Assembly (NCBI GenBank): GCA_903847285.1
Contig: CAINDH010000070.1
Span: 40,706-104,705 of the forward strand
DNA from: an uncultured Verrucomicrobia subdivision 3 bacterium
GTDB lineage: Bacteria; Verrucomicrobiota; Verrucomicrobiae; Limisphaerales; UBA11358
DNA: 64,000 nucleotides
Reading direction: 5' to 3'
Shown here: positions 35,369 to 43,145 of the stretch, piece after piece
Layout: every line of letters begins with the position of its first letter
Position numbering within the stretch: position 1 is the stretch's first letter
The notes under the pieces: generated by a model
What the model was told of the DNA's origin: nothing
Seen by the model: the letters and a program-made list of their open reading frames with translations, nothing else
Databases searched by the model: none
Program-made: the position numbers and the translations under genes

Positions 35369-36679
35369 TTATTTTGCCGGCGCGGTTTCGGTGATGGTTG
35401 CGTTTTTCTCCAGCAGTTCCAGCACCTTTTCATGCTGCACCTGTTGGTAGAGTTCGCCCACGGCATCCCGTTTCTGCAAATCCTTGATCAGTGCGTCGAG
35501 CGGCATCTGATACATCATCGCCAGCGACTGCGCGCGGCGCAATGCATCCTCCTGCGTGACCTCGATCTTCTCTTGCTCCGCGATGCGCTGCACGATGAAC
35601 GCCAGACGCACACGTTCCTTGGCGTTGCCGGCAGCGGCGGCGTAAATCTGATCCTTCTGCGTCTCGATGATCTCGCGCGCGACGCCGCGCTGGGTGTTCT
35701 GGCGAACGAGGTCATAAACCACATTGCGCGTTTCCTGCGCGACCGCCGTCTCCGGCAGTTCAAAATTCAATTTTTCCAGCAACGTCTGCACGATCTGCTG
35801 GCGAATGGTTTTGGATTTGGAATATTTGAGTTCGTTTTCCAGATCGGCGCGCACGCCGGTCTTAAGCTTGTCCAAATCTTCCGCACCAAATTTCTTGGCA
35901 AGTTCGTTATCGAGCGTCGGCAAAACCTTTTCCTTCACCTCGACGAGTGTGACTTCGTAAACACCCTTCTTGCCCTGCAATTCCTTCGTGACGAAGTCGG
36001 CGGGGAAATCCACATTCACGGTGCGCTTGTCGCCGGCTTTTGCGCCGATGAGTTGCGCAGCGAAACCGGGGATGAAATCGTTGTTACTCGTTTCAATCCA
36101 GAAATTTTCCTGAGACGTCAAACCTTTCGCCGTCGGCGCGAGTTCGGTGATGGCTTTGCCTTCGCAAGTGCCGGTGTAATTGACCACGGCAATCTCGCCA
36201 TCAGACAGCGGGCGCGCCACGGTCTCAAACTTCGCGTGCTGGCCGCGCAAAAGGTCGAGGGCTTTCTCCACATCCGCATCGGTGACAGATTTGGTATCCA
36301 CTTTCGCGGCCAAACCTTTGTATTCCGGCAGTTGAAATTCCGGCGCGGTCTCTACGGTGGCGGCAAAAATCAAATTCTGGCCGCGTTCAAATTGAATTTC
36401 TTCGATATCGGGCTGGGCTATGACCTGAAGTTTCTTGTCGGCGATGGCCGCGCGGTAATTGTCGCCGATGAGCTTGCGCTTGGCCTCGTCTCGGATTTCG
36501 GCGCTATATTTCTTCACGACCATGTCGCGCGGCGCTTTGCCCGGACGGAAGCCCGGCAACGCGGCCTGCTTCTGGTAATCCTTCGTGATAGCGTCAAACG
36601 CGGTGTCAACGGCGGCTGCATCCAGTTCAACCCGCACAAGTTTTTTGCACGGGGCCAAATTTTCAATGGTGATATTCAC
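35369..36679 (-). CDS. tig: Trigger factor (ribosome-associated chaperone, peptidyl-prolyl isomerase)
   Basis: 436 residues from a GTG at 36679, giving MNITIENLAPCKKLVRVE, the normal start; an ATG 19 codons upstream adds a non-conserved leader. N-terminal ribosome-binding domain with the signature GFRPGKAPRDMV, a central FKBP-type domain (LSDGEIAVVNYTGT...) and the C-terminal chaperone arms ending in an Ala/Pro-rich tail. It assists folding of nascent chains. Usually followed by clpP/clpX; here tolC follows instead. Confidence 0.93.
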   Translation of the reverse strand: MNITIENLAPCKKLVRVELDAAAVDTAFDAITKDYQKQAALPGFRPGKAPRDMVVKKYSAEIRDEAKRKLIGDNYRAAIADKKLQVIAQPDIEEIQFERGQNLIFAATVETAPEFQLPEYKGLAAKVDTKSVTDADVEKALDLLRGQHAKFETVARPLSDGEIAVVNYTGTCEGKAITELAPTAKGLTSQENFWIETSNNDFIPGFAAQLIGAKAGDKRTVNVDFPADFVTKELQGKKGVYEVTLVEVKEKVLPTLDNELAKKFGAEDLDKLKTGVRADLENELKYSKSKTIRQQIVQTLLEKLNFELPETAVAQETRNVVYDLVRQNTQRGVAREIIETQKDQIYAAAAGNAKERVRLAFIVQRIAEQEKIEVTQEDALRRAQSLAMMYQMPLDALIKDLQKRDAVGELYQQVQHEKVLELLEKNATITETAPAK

Positions 36680-36834
36680 GGTAAAATCTCTATTAAACGA
36701 GCCGCGCAGCATAGGTAATCCGCGTGGCGAAGGCAAATTGTTTTGTCAGCGCGAAGGGATTGTCTGCAATTAGAACCCTGACTGGCTAGAGTTCCAAACT
36801 TCTCTTCGCCGCCCGGTCGTGCGAGGATGCTGGC

Positions 36835-37011
36835 ATGAACGCGCCAGATGAAATTTCTCCCCCAAGAAAACACCTATGGCCATGGATTGTCTGGCCGATG
36901 GTGCTGCTGGGTATAACCATCACCGTCGTGTCGGTCTGGCTGAAGGTTAAAACCATCGAACACCAGCGGGATTTTAATGCGCCGCTGCCGAGCAGTGCGC
37001 CGCCGCGCTAA
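36835..37011 (+). CDS. Small single-pass membrane protein, unknown
   Basis: 58 residues from an ATG at 36835 to TAA at 37011. A Pro/charged N-terminus is followed by one strongly hydrophobic helix (WIVWPMVLLGITITVVSVWL) and a basic C-terminal tail with VKTIEHQRDFN. The helix start vaguely recalls FixH-type small proteins but without their periplasmic domain. It is divergent from the trigger factor gene and converges on the sulfatase-like gene. Real coding status is plausible because of the clean membrane-protein composition. Confidence 0.5.
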   Translation: MNAPDEISPPRKHLWPWIVWPMVLLGITITVVSVWLKVKTIEHQRDFNAPLPSSAPPR

Positions 37012-37038
37012 AAATTAGGGCTGTTTGCGCAAGTTCGG

Positions 37039-38202
37039 TTAAGGTTGGTCCACCTCTGCGCCGCCCTTACCTTCCAAAACCGGCAGGAGCGTCATCCCAT
37101 CCAAATCTTTCGCACGTTTCGCATACGCGATGTCTAGCGCAGTCGGTGCAAAATCCACACTCGACCACGCGAATGTGTTCGGCGTTTTTGCGCGGACGGC
37201 ACCCGGCCACCAAACAATCATTGGCAATGGTGCGGGTGAAGTGCTGCTGGCGATTGTCGCGCCATTCGGCTTGAGGAAATTCAATTTCGCGTCCGCAAAC
37301 TTTTCCGGCGCGGCGCTGCTGCTGAAAAACACGGCGATGTTGTTCGTGATCCCCAAAGTCTTTAGTTTTTCAAAAATTCGGCCAATGCCGCCATCGAGCC
37401 GGATAATGAGCGCGGCGCGGTTTTTTGCCGACTGTGGCCAGCTCTCACCCGTGAACGGCGCGTCGCTGGGCACAGGAAATTCATCCGCCCCCGCCTTGGC
37501 GCTGCGTGGAGCCGGCAGGTTCACCATCAGGAAAAATGGTTTGTAGTCGTTGACTGCTTCTGGCTGGTGGATGCCGATGAAGTTGCATGTGGCATTCACA
37601 AAAACTTCCGGCAGATAGCGCCCCTGCTTGCCCTCGATGTTTTCAAAAATCATTTCGTCCCGATCGAAATCTTCCACAGTGTTGCTCACGGTCATCCAGC
37701 CGCGAGGCGCAAAACGCCGGATGCTGTCGGCGTAATAATTTCGCGCAGCATTCTCGGTCAGGAAGCCGGCGAATTCATTAAAACCCTGCGTCCACGGTTT
37801 TTCGCCGAGCGTCCATTCACCAATCAGGCCAGTGGCATAGCCCGCTGCCTGCAATCGCTCGGCCACCGTCGGCGCGGTCAATGCGCCCGATTTTTTGCCA
37901 GTCATCAGCGTGGCAAGCGACCTAGTAAAATTCGTGCCGCCCGGACGAAAATTCATGAAGCGCACGCCCTCAGCGGCCAGCTTGTCGAGGTTCGGTGTCT
38001 GATAATTCGTCTGGCCATAGCAGCTCAAGTCACCATAGCCAAGGCCGTGGCACTGGATGTAAATGATGCTAGTCCGTCGCCCTGGAATCACCCGCGTATC
38101 GGCATTGGTAAAGATGGAGGCGAGGCTTTCGTTTTGCGCGCGGGCGTTGGCGAGCAGCGAGAGCAGCATTACGGACAGGACCAGCAATCGATTTGGTTTC
38201 AT
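37039..38202 (-). CDS. Sulfatase-fold protein lacking the catalytic residues (pseudoenzyme)
   Basis: 387 residues from the ATG at 38202, signal peptide MKPNRLLVLSVMLLSLLANARA. Overall alkaline-phosphatase/sulfatase fold: IIYIQCHGLGYGDLSCYG, TPNLDKLAAEGVRF, ATLMTGK, YATGLIGEWTLG, and a late PLPMIVWWPGA and DFAPTALDIA. Where active enzymes have ADDLGYGD it reads QCHGLGYGD; the formylglycine site C-x-P-x-R reads T-N-F-T-R; the late DNG is absent. Metal and nucleophile positions are therefore gone. It lies 50 bp behind the MFS carrier gene and probably shares its transcript. A binding or scaffold role is possible. Confidence 0.82.
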   Translation of the reverse strand: MKPNRLLVLSVMLLSLLANARAQNESLASIFTNADTRVIPGRRTSIIYIQCHGLGYGDLSCYGQTNYQTPNLDKLAAEGVRFMNFRPGGTNFTRSLATLMTGKKSGALTAPTVAERLQAAGYATGLIGEWTLGEKPWTQGFNEFAGFLTENAARNYYADSIRRFAPRGWMTVSNTVEDFDRDEMIFENIEGKQGRYLPEVFVNATCNFIGIHQPEAVNDYKPFFLMVNLPAPRSAKAGADEFPVPSDAPFTGESWPQSAKNRAALIIRLDGGIGRIFEKLKTLGITNNIAVFFSSSAAPEKFADAKLNFLKPNGATIASSTSPAPLPMIVWWPGAVRAKTPNTFAWSSVDFAPTALDIAYAKRAKDLDGMTLLPVLEGKGGAEVDQP

Positions 38203-38251
38203 TGGAGCTTGGATTCTGCGAACGCGGATATGTTCAAAGCAATTCTTTTCC

Positions 38252-40099
38252 TCAAGGATTTGCCGCCCGTTTTCCAAAGTCTTGTTCCAGCGGGATCAGC
38301 GCTGCGATGATGAAACTCGGCACCGTCGCCAACAGCACCCATACGAAGAAATGCGGGTAGCCGATGATTTCTTGCAACCAGCCGCTCCACATCCCAGGCA
38401 GCATCATGCCCAGCGCCATGAAGCCCGTGCAGATGGCGTAATGCGCCGTCGGGTATGCGCCGCGCGCGATGTAAATCATGTAGAGCATATACGCTGTGAA
38501 TCCAAAGCCATAGCCAAACTGTTCTACAGCCACGCAGAGATTGATGACGGTGAGATTGTCCGGCTGCGTGTTCGCAAGATAAATGAAAACCAAATCTGGC
38601 AGGTGCATGATGAATATCATCGGCCACAACATCGTCTTCAAACCGTAGCGTGACGCGACGATGCCGCCGATCAGGCCACCGCACGTCAGTGCGATGATGC
38701 CCACCGTGCCATAAACAAAACCTACTTGCCCCGTTGTCAGGCCGAGGCCGCCCACCTCGCGACCATCCAACAAAAACGGCACGACCATCTTCATCAACTG
38801 CGCTTCGCCAAATCGGTAGAGCAACAGGAATAGCAGCATGACTATGATTTGGGGCTTACGAAAATAACTACCGAACGTGAGAAAAAATTCTTTGGCAAAG
38901 CGGCCATTGTCGCCAGACGCTCCGGGCCGGTCGCACTCCGGGCGCGGCAAAATAAATTTGTGCCAGAGGCCGAAGCCAAGAAACATCGCCGCCAGTAGGC
39001 AGAACGTGAGTGACCACGAGAGTGCGATATTTCCAGAACGAACTTCAAACACGGCGGACGAGGCGGTGCGCAATTTGGGATCGAGCTGAAACATCACGGC
39101 GGCGGGCTGATTCCAGTTTGTTTCGTTGAACACCAGCCGCGCACCTTCCGCGATGGCGATGCTCTTGTCACCCGATTTTAAGCCGAGCGTGAGAACCGTT
39201 TCCTTCGTGGGTGGTTGCGATAGTTCCAAAGTCACCACGCCCAGATTGCCGCCCAAGTTGGTTTTCGTTTTCGTCGCGCCAAAATGTTCCGCCAAAAAAT
39301 TCCGAAGCGGCCGCGAAACACTTTTGGTCCACCAGCCCTCCGTCTTCGCTTCGTCGCGCTTCATATCTGCCGCACAAAAACCTTGTGCGATATTTTGCGC
39401 CTTCGCCGCCGCAATCAATTCGCCAACCTCCGCTTTGCTGCGCGGCTCCGGGCTGATGGTAATGTGTTCTGCGCTACTGACGACGCGCAATACACCCGCC
39501 GGATTCTGCGAGAAAAAATGATTCGTCCCTACCGTTTGCACCATCGCCACGCCCGGCTGGGCGGCGACGTGCAATTCCACTTTCGGTAGACCAGTGTGGC
39601 TCTGGACGTAGCCTGCGAAAATCACCAGCAAACCTTGGCCGCTGATCATCGCGATGCGATAGAACGTGCTGCGGATACCGACAAAGAACGCCTGTTCCCG
39701 CTCCGTCGTCGCCAAAAGATAATAGCCGTCCGCCGCGATGTCGTGCGTGGCGGAGCTGAACGCCAGCAGCCAGAGAAACGCCAGCGACCAGCGGAAAAAA
39801 TCCGGCATCGGCACCGAAAGCGCCACACCCGCGAGCCCTGCACCGATGATGAGCTGCATCAGCCAAACCCATTTCCGCCGCGTGCCGATCAAATCCACGA
39901 GCGGACTCCAGAACGGTTTGATGACCCACGGCAGGTAAAGCAGGCTGGTGTAAAGCGCGATGTCTGTGTTCGAGAGGCCGAGGCCTTTATACATCACCAC
40001 CGCCAGCGTCATCACGACGACATAGGGCAAGCCCTCGGCAAAATACAGCGAGGGAATCCACACCCAGGGATTGCGGGAATTATTTTTGAGCGTGGACAT
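38252..40099 (-). CDS. MFS transporter (AmpG-like) with a large extracytoplasmic insert
   Basis: 615 residues. Membrane helices at about 12-165 (first bundle, with LYTSLLYLPWVIKPFWSPLVD and TRRKWVW typical of AmpG/PAT carriers) and about 360-610. In between, residues ~167-360 form a soluble region; its end (EGARLVFNETNWNQPAAVMFQL) resembles an Ig-like/Calx-beta-type strand motif. AmpG-type carriers import muropeptides or other small glycans; the substrate here is unknown. The adjoining sulfatase-fold protein is extracytoplasmic, like the insert. Confidence 0.85.
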   Translation of the reverse strand: MSTLKNNSRNPWVWIPSLYFAEGLPYVVVMTLAVVMYKGLGLSNTDIALYTSLLYLPWVIKPFWSPLVDLIGTRRKWVWLMQLIIGAGLAGVALSVPMPDFFRWSLAFLWLLAFSSATHDIAADGYYLLATTEREQAFFVGIRSTFYRIAMISGQGLLVIFAGYVQSHTGLPKVELHVAAQPGVAMVQTVGTNHFFSQNPAGVLRVVSSAEHITISPEPRSKAEVGELIAAAKAQNIAQGFCAADMKRDEAKTEGWWTKSVSRPLRNFLAEHFGATKTKTNLGGNLGVVTLELSQPPTKETVLTLGLKSGDKSIAIAEGARLVFNETNWNQPAAVMFQLDPKLRTASSAVFEVRSGNIALSWSLTFCLLAAMFLGFGLWHKFILPRPECDRPGASGDNGRFAKEFFLTFGSYFRKPQIIVMLLFLLLYRFGEAQLMKMVVPFLLDGREVGGLGLTTGQVGFVYGTVGIIALTCGGLIGGIVASRYGLKTMLWPMIFIMHLPDLVFIYLANTQPDNLTVINLCVAVEQFGYGFGFTAYMLYMIYIARGAYPTAHYAICTGFMALGMMLPGMWSGWLQEIIGYPHFFVWVLLATVPSFIIAALIPLEQDFGKRAANP

Positions 40100-40230
40100 A
40101 AATCAATTTATCTGCTGGCGAAAATGTTTCCTCAAACCTTGTTTGGACACACGGGAACTCTAGGGCGAGTTACTGTGTCCGGCAAACGCAATTTTACCGG
40201 AAGCACCCGCACACCAAGTTCACCGGCAGG

Positions 40231-40259
40231 TTGCGCGACGCGGGGGACATTGCTAAAGT
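40231..40259 (+). promoter_or_regulatory. Candidate promoter of yebC
   Basis: TTGCGC at 40231-40236 and TAAAGT at 40254-40259 are separated by 17 bp. Transcription would begin about 7 bases on, almost at the ATG at 40268, so the message would be nearly leaderless. Based on consensus resemblance only. Confidence 0.3.
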
Positions 40260-40267
40260 GTTTTCCT

Positions 40268-40999
40268 ATGGGACGCCAATGGCTTCATGCTAAACGATTG
40301 GTCGCCGGCCTGAAAAAAGGACGGACGACCGGAAAACTGGTCCGCGAAATTTCCGTGGCCGCCAAAATGGGCGGGGCGGATCTTTCCTCCAACGCCCGGC
40401 TCTTTACCGCCGTGGAAAAAGCGAAGAAGGACAGCGTCACCAAAGACGCCATCCAGCGCGCCATCAATAAAGGCGCGGGCATCGGTGATGAAAAACTCAT
40501 CATGGAACACGTGGTGTATGAGGGTTACGCGCCGCACAAAGTCCCGCTCATCGTCGAAGTTTACACCGACAACGTGAATCGCACCGCACCGGAAATCCGC
40601 GTGCTCTTCAAGAAGGGCCAGCTCGGCACCGGCGGCAGTAACAAATTTTTATTCGACCACGTCGGCCTTGTTGAAGCGCATCATCCAGACGCGAATATCG
40701 ACCGCGAAGGGGCGGCGATTGAAGCAGGCGCCAATGAGGTCGAGTTGCTTTCACACCAGCAAAACGATGATGTTCCTGAAGGCGCAGCGGGTGCAAAGTT
40801 TATCTGCGAACGCACCGCCGTAGCCACCGTCTCCAAATGGCTCGCCGTAAACGGCTGGACGGTGGTGACGAGTGAAATCGGCTATGTCCCGAAACAGTTG
40901 CCTGAACTGACCGAGGCGCAGCACGAAGAAGTCGGCGACTTTCTTCACTCGCTCGACGAACACGACGATGTCCATCGCGTCTGGGCGGCGGTGAAATAG
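40268..40999 (+). CDS. YebC/PmpR family transcription/translation regulator
   Basis: 243 residues from the ATG at 40268; the upstream open frame is antisense to the MFS gene. Family start MGRQWLHAKRL with AKMGGADLSSNARLFTAVEKAK, then KDAIQRAINKG, YEGYAPHKVPLIVEVYTDNVNRT and a C-terminal YVPKQLPEL. YebC proteins are DNA-binding regulators, and some (YebC2/YeeI) relieve ribosome stalling at proline motifs. It ends at a bidirectional terminator shared with the convergent cytochrome c gene. Confidence 0.94.
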   Translation: MGRQWLHAKRLVAGLKKGRTTGKLVREISVAAKMGGADLSSNARLFTAVEKAKKDSVTKDAIQRAINKGAGIGDEKLIMEHVVYEGYAPHKVPLIVEVYTDNVNRTAPEIRVLFKKGQLGTGGSNKFLFDHVGLVEAHHPDANIDREGAAIEAGANEVELLSHQQNDDVPEGAAGAKFICERTAVATVSKWLAVNGWTVVTSEIGYVPKQLPELTEAQHEEVGDFLHSLDEHDDVHRVWAAVK

Positions 41000-41011
41000 A
41001 TTTACCCGCAA

Positions 41012-41047
41012 AAAACGCGGTGTTGGAAATTTCCAACACCGCGTTTT
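41012..41047. terminator. Bidirectional terminator, 18-bp perfect palindrome
   Basis: AAAACGCGGTGTTGGAAA at 41012-41029 is followed directly by its exact reverse complement to 41047. A and T tracts at the ends serve both yebC (plus) and the cytochrome c gene (minus). Confidence 0.92.
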
Positions 41048-41064
41048 GCTTTTCAGCATCAATA

Positions 41065-41784
41065 TTACTTCGCGCCCTGATCAATCCACGCGCGCACCAA
41101 ACCAACCTGATCGGCGGTCAACGGTTTTGCCGGCGGGCCAAAATTGCGCGGCCGTTGCCCCGGCGCGTTCGTTCCTTGCGGGCCACCCGGATTGCGTTCA
41201 CCACGCTCACCGCGCTCGGCACCTTCGCGACCTTCGCCGCGTTCACGCATGGCGATGGCATTTGTGCCCGGAGTTTCACCGTAACGGTGAATAACAGATT
41301 CGAGACGTTGACCAACCGCCGGCGCATTCGTTCCTTGCAGACCACGTGGCCCGCGCGGCCCGCGTGGCTTCGGCGGCATGGCGGTTTTGGGATCGAGTTG
41401 CGAAACCGATTTCACCAGCAAGCTGTTGGCGCTGTCGCCGGCCTTGAGAATCGGGCCGTTTTCCGTTCCATCCATCAAGCCTTCCAAGCTGTCGAGCCGC
41501 AGACCGGCTTTGGGCCGTTGCGAGCCGTGGCAGCGCACGCAGGACTCTTTGAGGATGGGGGCGATATCTTTGGCGAAGGTGATGCCGGCGTTCGTGGACG
41601 CGGGCGGCAGCTTGCTCCAGTCCACGGGCGCGCGTTTTGGTGGCATCGCTGGCGCGGGATCTGACGACAGCGTGACATTGTCCGGATGCACTCCGGGCGG
41701 CAGTTCGATTATGTCTCCCGGTGCGGCCAACGCTGAAAAAGTTGCGGCCATGCCGGCCAGCAAAATTGCGGATAATAGTTTCAT
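41065..41784 (-). CDS. Secreted PSCyt1-type cytochrome c
   Basis: 239 residues from the ATG at 41784, signal peptide MKLLSAILLAGMAATFSALAA. One haem site CVRCH at about 82-86 in the planctomycete-type context ITFAKDIAPILKESCVRCHG and KAGLRLDSLEGLM. The middle-to-C-terminal part is rich in Arg, Glu, Gly and Pro, with PRGPRGPRGLQGTNAP and GREGAERGERGERNPGG stretches, then TADQVGLVRAWIDQGAK, typical of the domain end. Probably a periplasmic electron carrier. Stand-alone; usually this domain is fused to DUF1549/DUF1553. Confidence 0.85.
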   Translation of the reverse strand: MKLLSAILLAGMAATFSALAAPGDIIELPPGVHPDNVTLSSDPAPAMPPKRAPVDWSKLPPASTNAGITFAKDIAPILKESCVRCHGSQRPKAGLRLDSLEGLMDGTENGPILKAGDSANSLLVKSVSQLDPKTAMPPKPRGPRGPRGLQGTNAPAVGQRLESVIHRYGETPGTNAIAMRERGEGREGAERGERGERNPGGPQGTNAPGQRPRNFGPPAKPLTADQVGLVRAWIDQGAK

Positions 41785-41852
41785 GTCTTGAATGGTGGTC
41801 TTTTGAGCTGCGGCAAGCATGGCGAAATGTTTTTCGCCGTCACGCCAAAAGT

Positions 41853-43145
41853 TTAAGGGCCGTTTCTTTTTAAAACGGGAACATCAACCATCTTCACATC
41901 GGTCATGGCGTGGTCGGCGGGCAGGTTTTCGCTGGCCCAAAGTTTTTGCTGTGTCCACCTCGCGGCTGGCGCGAGCCAGAATTCGTCCGTCGGCGGCAAG
42001 CCGAGCGGCAGCAGGCCAGCGGTGCAAAGATACACGCTGCCAGTGGAAATGTAGCCTTCGCCAAGCGCGGGTTGGTGGCCGCAGAACCCAATTCGTAGCC
42101 ATCCGTTCGCATCGAAGGTTCCTGGCGCTTCTATCATCCGGCGGATGACAGCCGTGAGTGCGCAGCGGACTTGCGAAGGCGAGACGAGTTCCGGCAATTC
42201 ATGCAGCAAGGAAATTTGCGCGAGCGATTGAAACACGCCGAAGCGATACGTCATCGAACGGCCGATAGACGGAAATGTTCCCTCCGGTGAAATGAGTCGT
42301 TCTTGAATTTCCGCAAACCGCCGCGCGCGCTTTAATTCCATGGCGTGGGCGGCAGCGAACTGCGGGTCGTGTTTTTTTAAGACCGCCAGCACATCCAGCA
42401 ACATCGGGTGAATGACGAAGCTGTTGTAGTAATCAAAATGGAAAAATTCACCGTCTCCATACGCGCCGTCCCCGAGATACCAGCCGAGCATTTTGCGGAC
42501 GCAGCCTTCTAGTCGCACCTCCAGCGTCGGCTCGCCAAATTCCAGCAGCGCGGCCTCGACCGTTGCGGCAAACATCACCCAGTTGTTCCGATCGGGTGTG
42601 GTAATCTTGCGGGAGGATTTCAACGCAGTGATGATTTGTTTTTTTACGCGCACCTCCAGCGGCTCCCACAAAACCTTGGGCGCGCGCAAAATTCCCTGCG
42701 CGAGAAATGCCGAGTCCACTAACGCCTGTCCGCCTTCGGAAAAATTCAGGAAATCCGGCGACGACGGATCGGTTGCCGCGTCGAGCGAAGCTCGCGCTAA
42801 CTTGTTGAATTCCGATTGCAGATTGAGTTCACTGCCGGAAATATTTTCCACGGCGAGCCAAGGCGCGATGCCGTAGATCAGCCGCCCAAACGCTTCAAGA
42901 TGAGTGCAGCCCGCGCGTTTCGCGCCGATTTTTTCCTCGACCGGCATTTTCTCTCTCAGCTTGCGCTTTGAAAGGTTTTCCAAAACTGGCCGTGAAATTT
43001 TCTCAAGAACGGAAATCCAGTAACGCCGGTCATCACCAGCTCCCGGGGGCCCAATTTTATTTTCCGCTGCGCTCAACGGCAGGCCGGTGGCACCGAGCGC
43101 GCTGAGAACAGCGGCAGACTTAAAAAATTCACGGCGGGTTTTCAT
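41853..43145 (-). CDS. Tat-exported DUF2264 protein
   Basis: 430 residues with a Tat signal (TRREFFK then hydrophobic AAVLSALGATGLPLSA). DUF2264 features: YWISVLEKISRPVLENLS, HLEAFGRLIYGIAPWL, NNWVMFAATVEAALLEFG, MLGWYLGDGAYGDGEFFHFDYYNSFVIHPML, FPSIGRSMTYRFGVFQSLAQ and GYISTGSVYLC. The predicted (alpha/alpha) barrel suggests a polysaccharide-active enzyme, but function is not established. Start overlaps the stop of the M48 protease gene by 4 bp. Confidence 0.88.
   Translation of the reverse strand: MKTRREFFKSAAVLSALGATGLPLSAAENKIGPPGAGDDRRYWISVLEKISRPVLENLSKRKLREKMPVEEKIGAKRAGCTHLEAFGRLIYGIAPWLAVENISGSELNLQSEFNKLARASLDAATDPSSPDFLNFSEGGQALVDSAFLAQGILRAPKVLWEPLEVRVKKQIITALKSSRKITTPDRNNWVMFAATVEAALLEFGEPTLEVRLEGCVRKMLGWYLGDGAYGDGEFFHFDYYNSFVIHPMLLDVLAVLKKHDPQFAAAHAMELKRARRFAEIQERLISPEGTFPSIGRSMTYRFGVFQSLAQISLLHELPELVSPSQVRCALTAVIRRMIEAPGTFDANGWLRIGFCGHQPALGEGYISTGSVYLCTAGLLPLGLPPTDEFWLAPAARWTQQKLWASENLPADHAMTDVKMVDVPVLKRNGP

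Noticed and set aside
35216..36718. 500-codon open frame on the plus strand opposite the trigger factor gene
   Set aside because: It runs antisense to a gene with full family motifs; the translation is Arg/His/Phe-rich and has no recognisable domain. High G+C at third positions keeps the opposite strand open.
39596..40267. Upstream open extension of yebC
   Set aside because: This stretch is antisense to the MFS gene; the YebC family starts exactly at the MGRQW motif at 40268.
41160..41360. Repeat-like G+C-rich sequence considered as a CRISPR or REP element
   Set aside because: It is the coding sequence of the Gly/Arg/Pro tract of the cytochrome c; there are no regular spacers or direct repeats.
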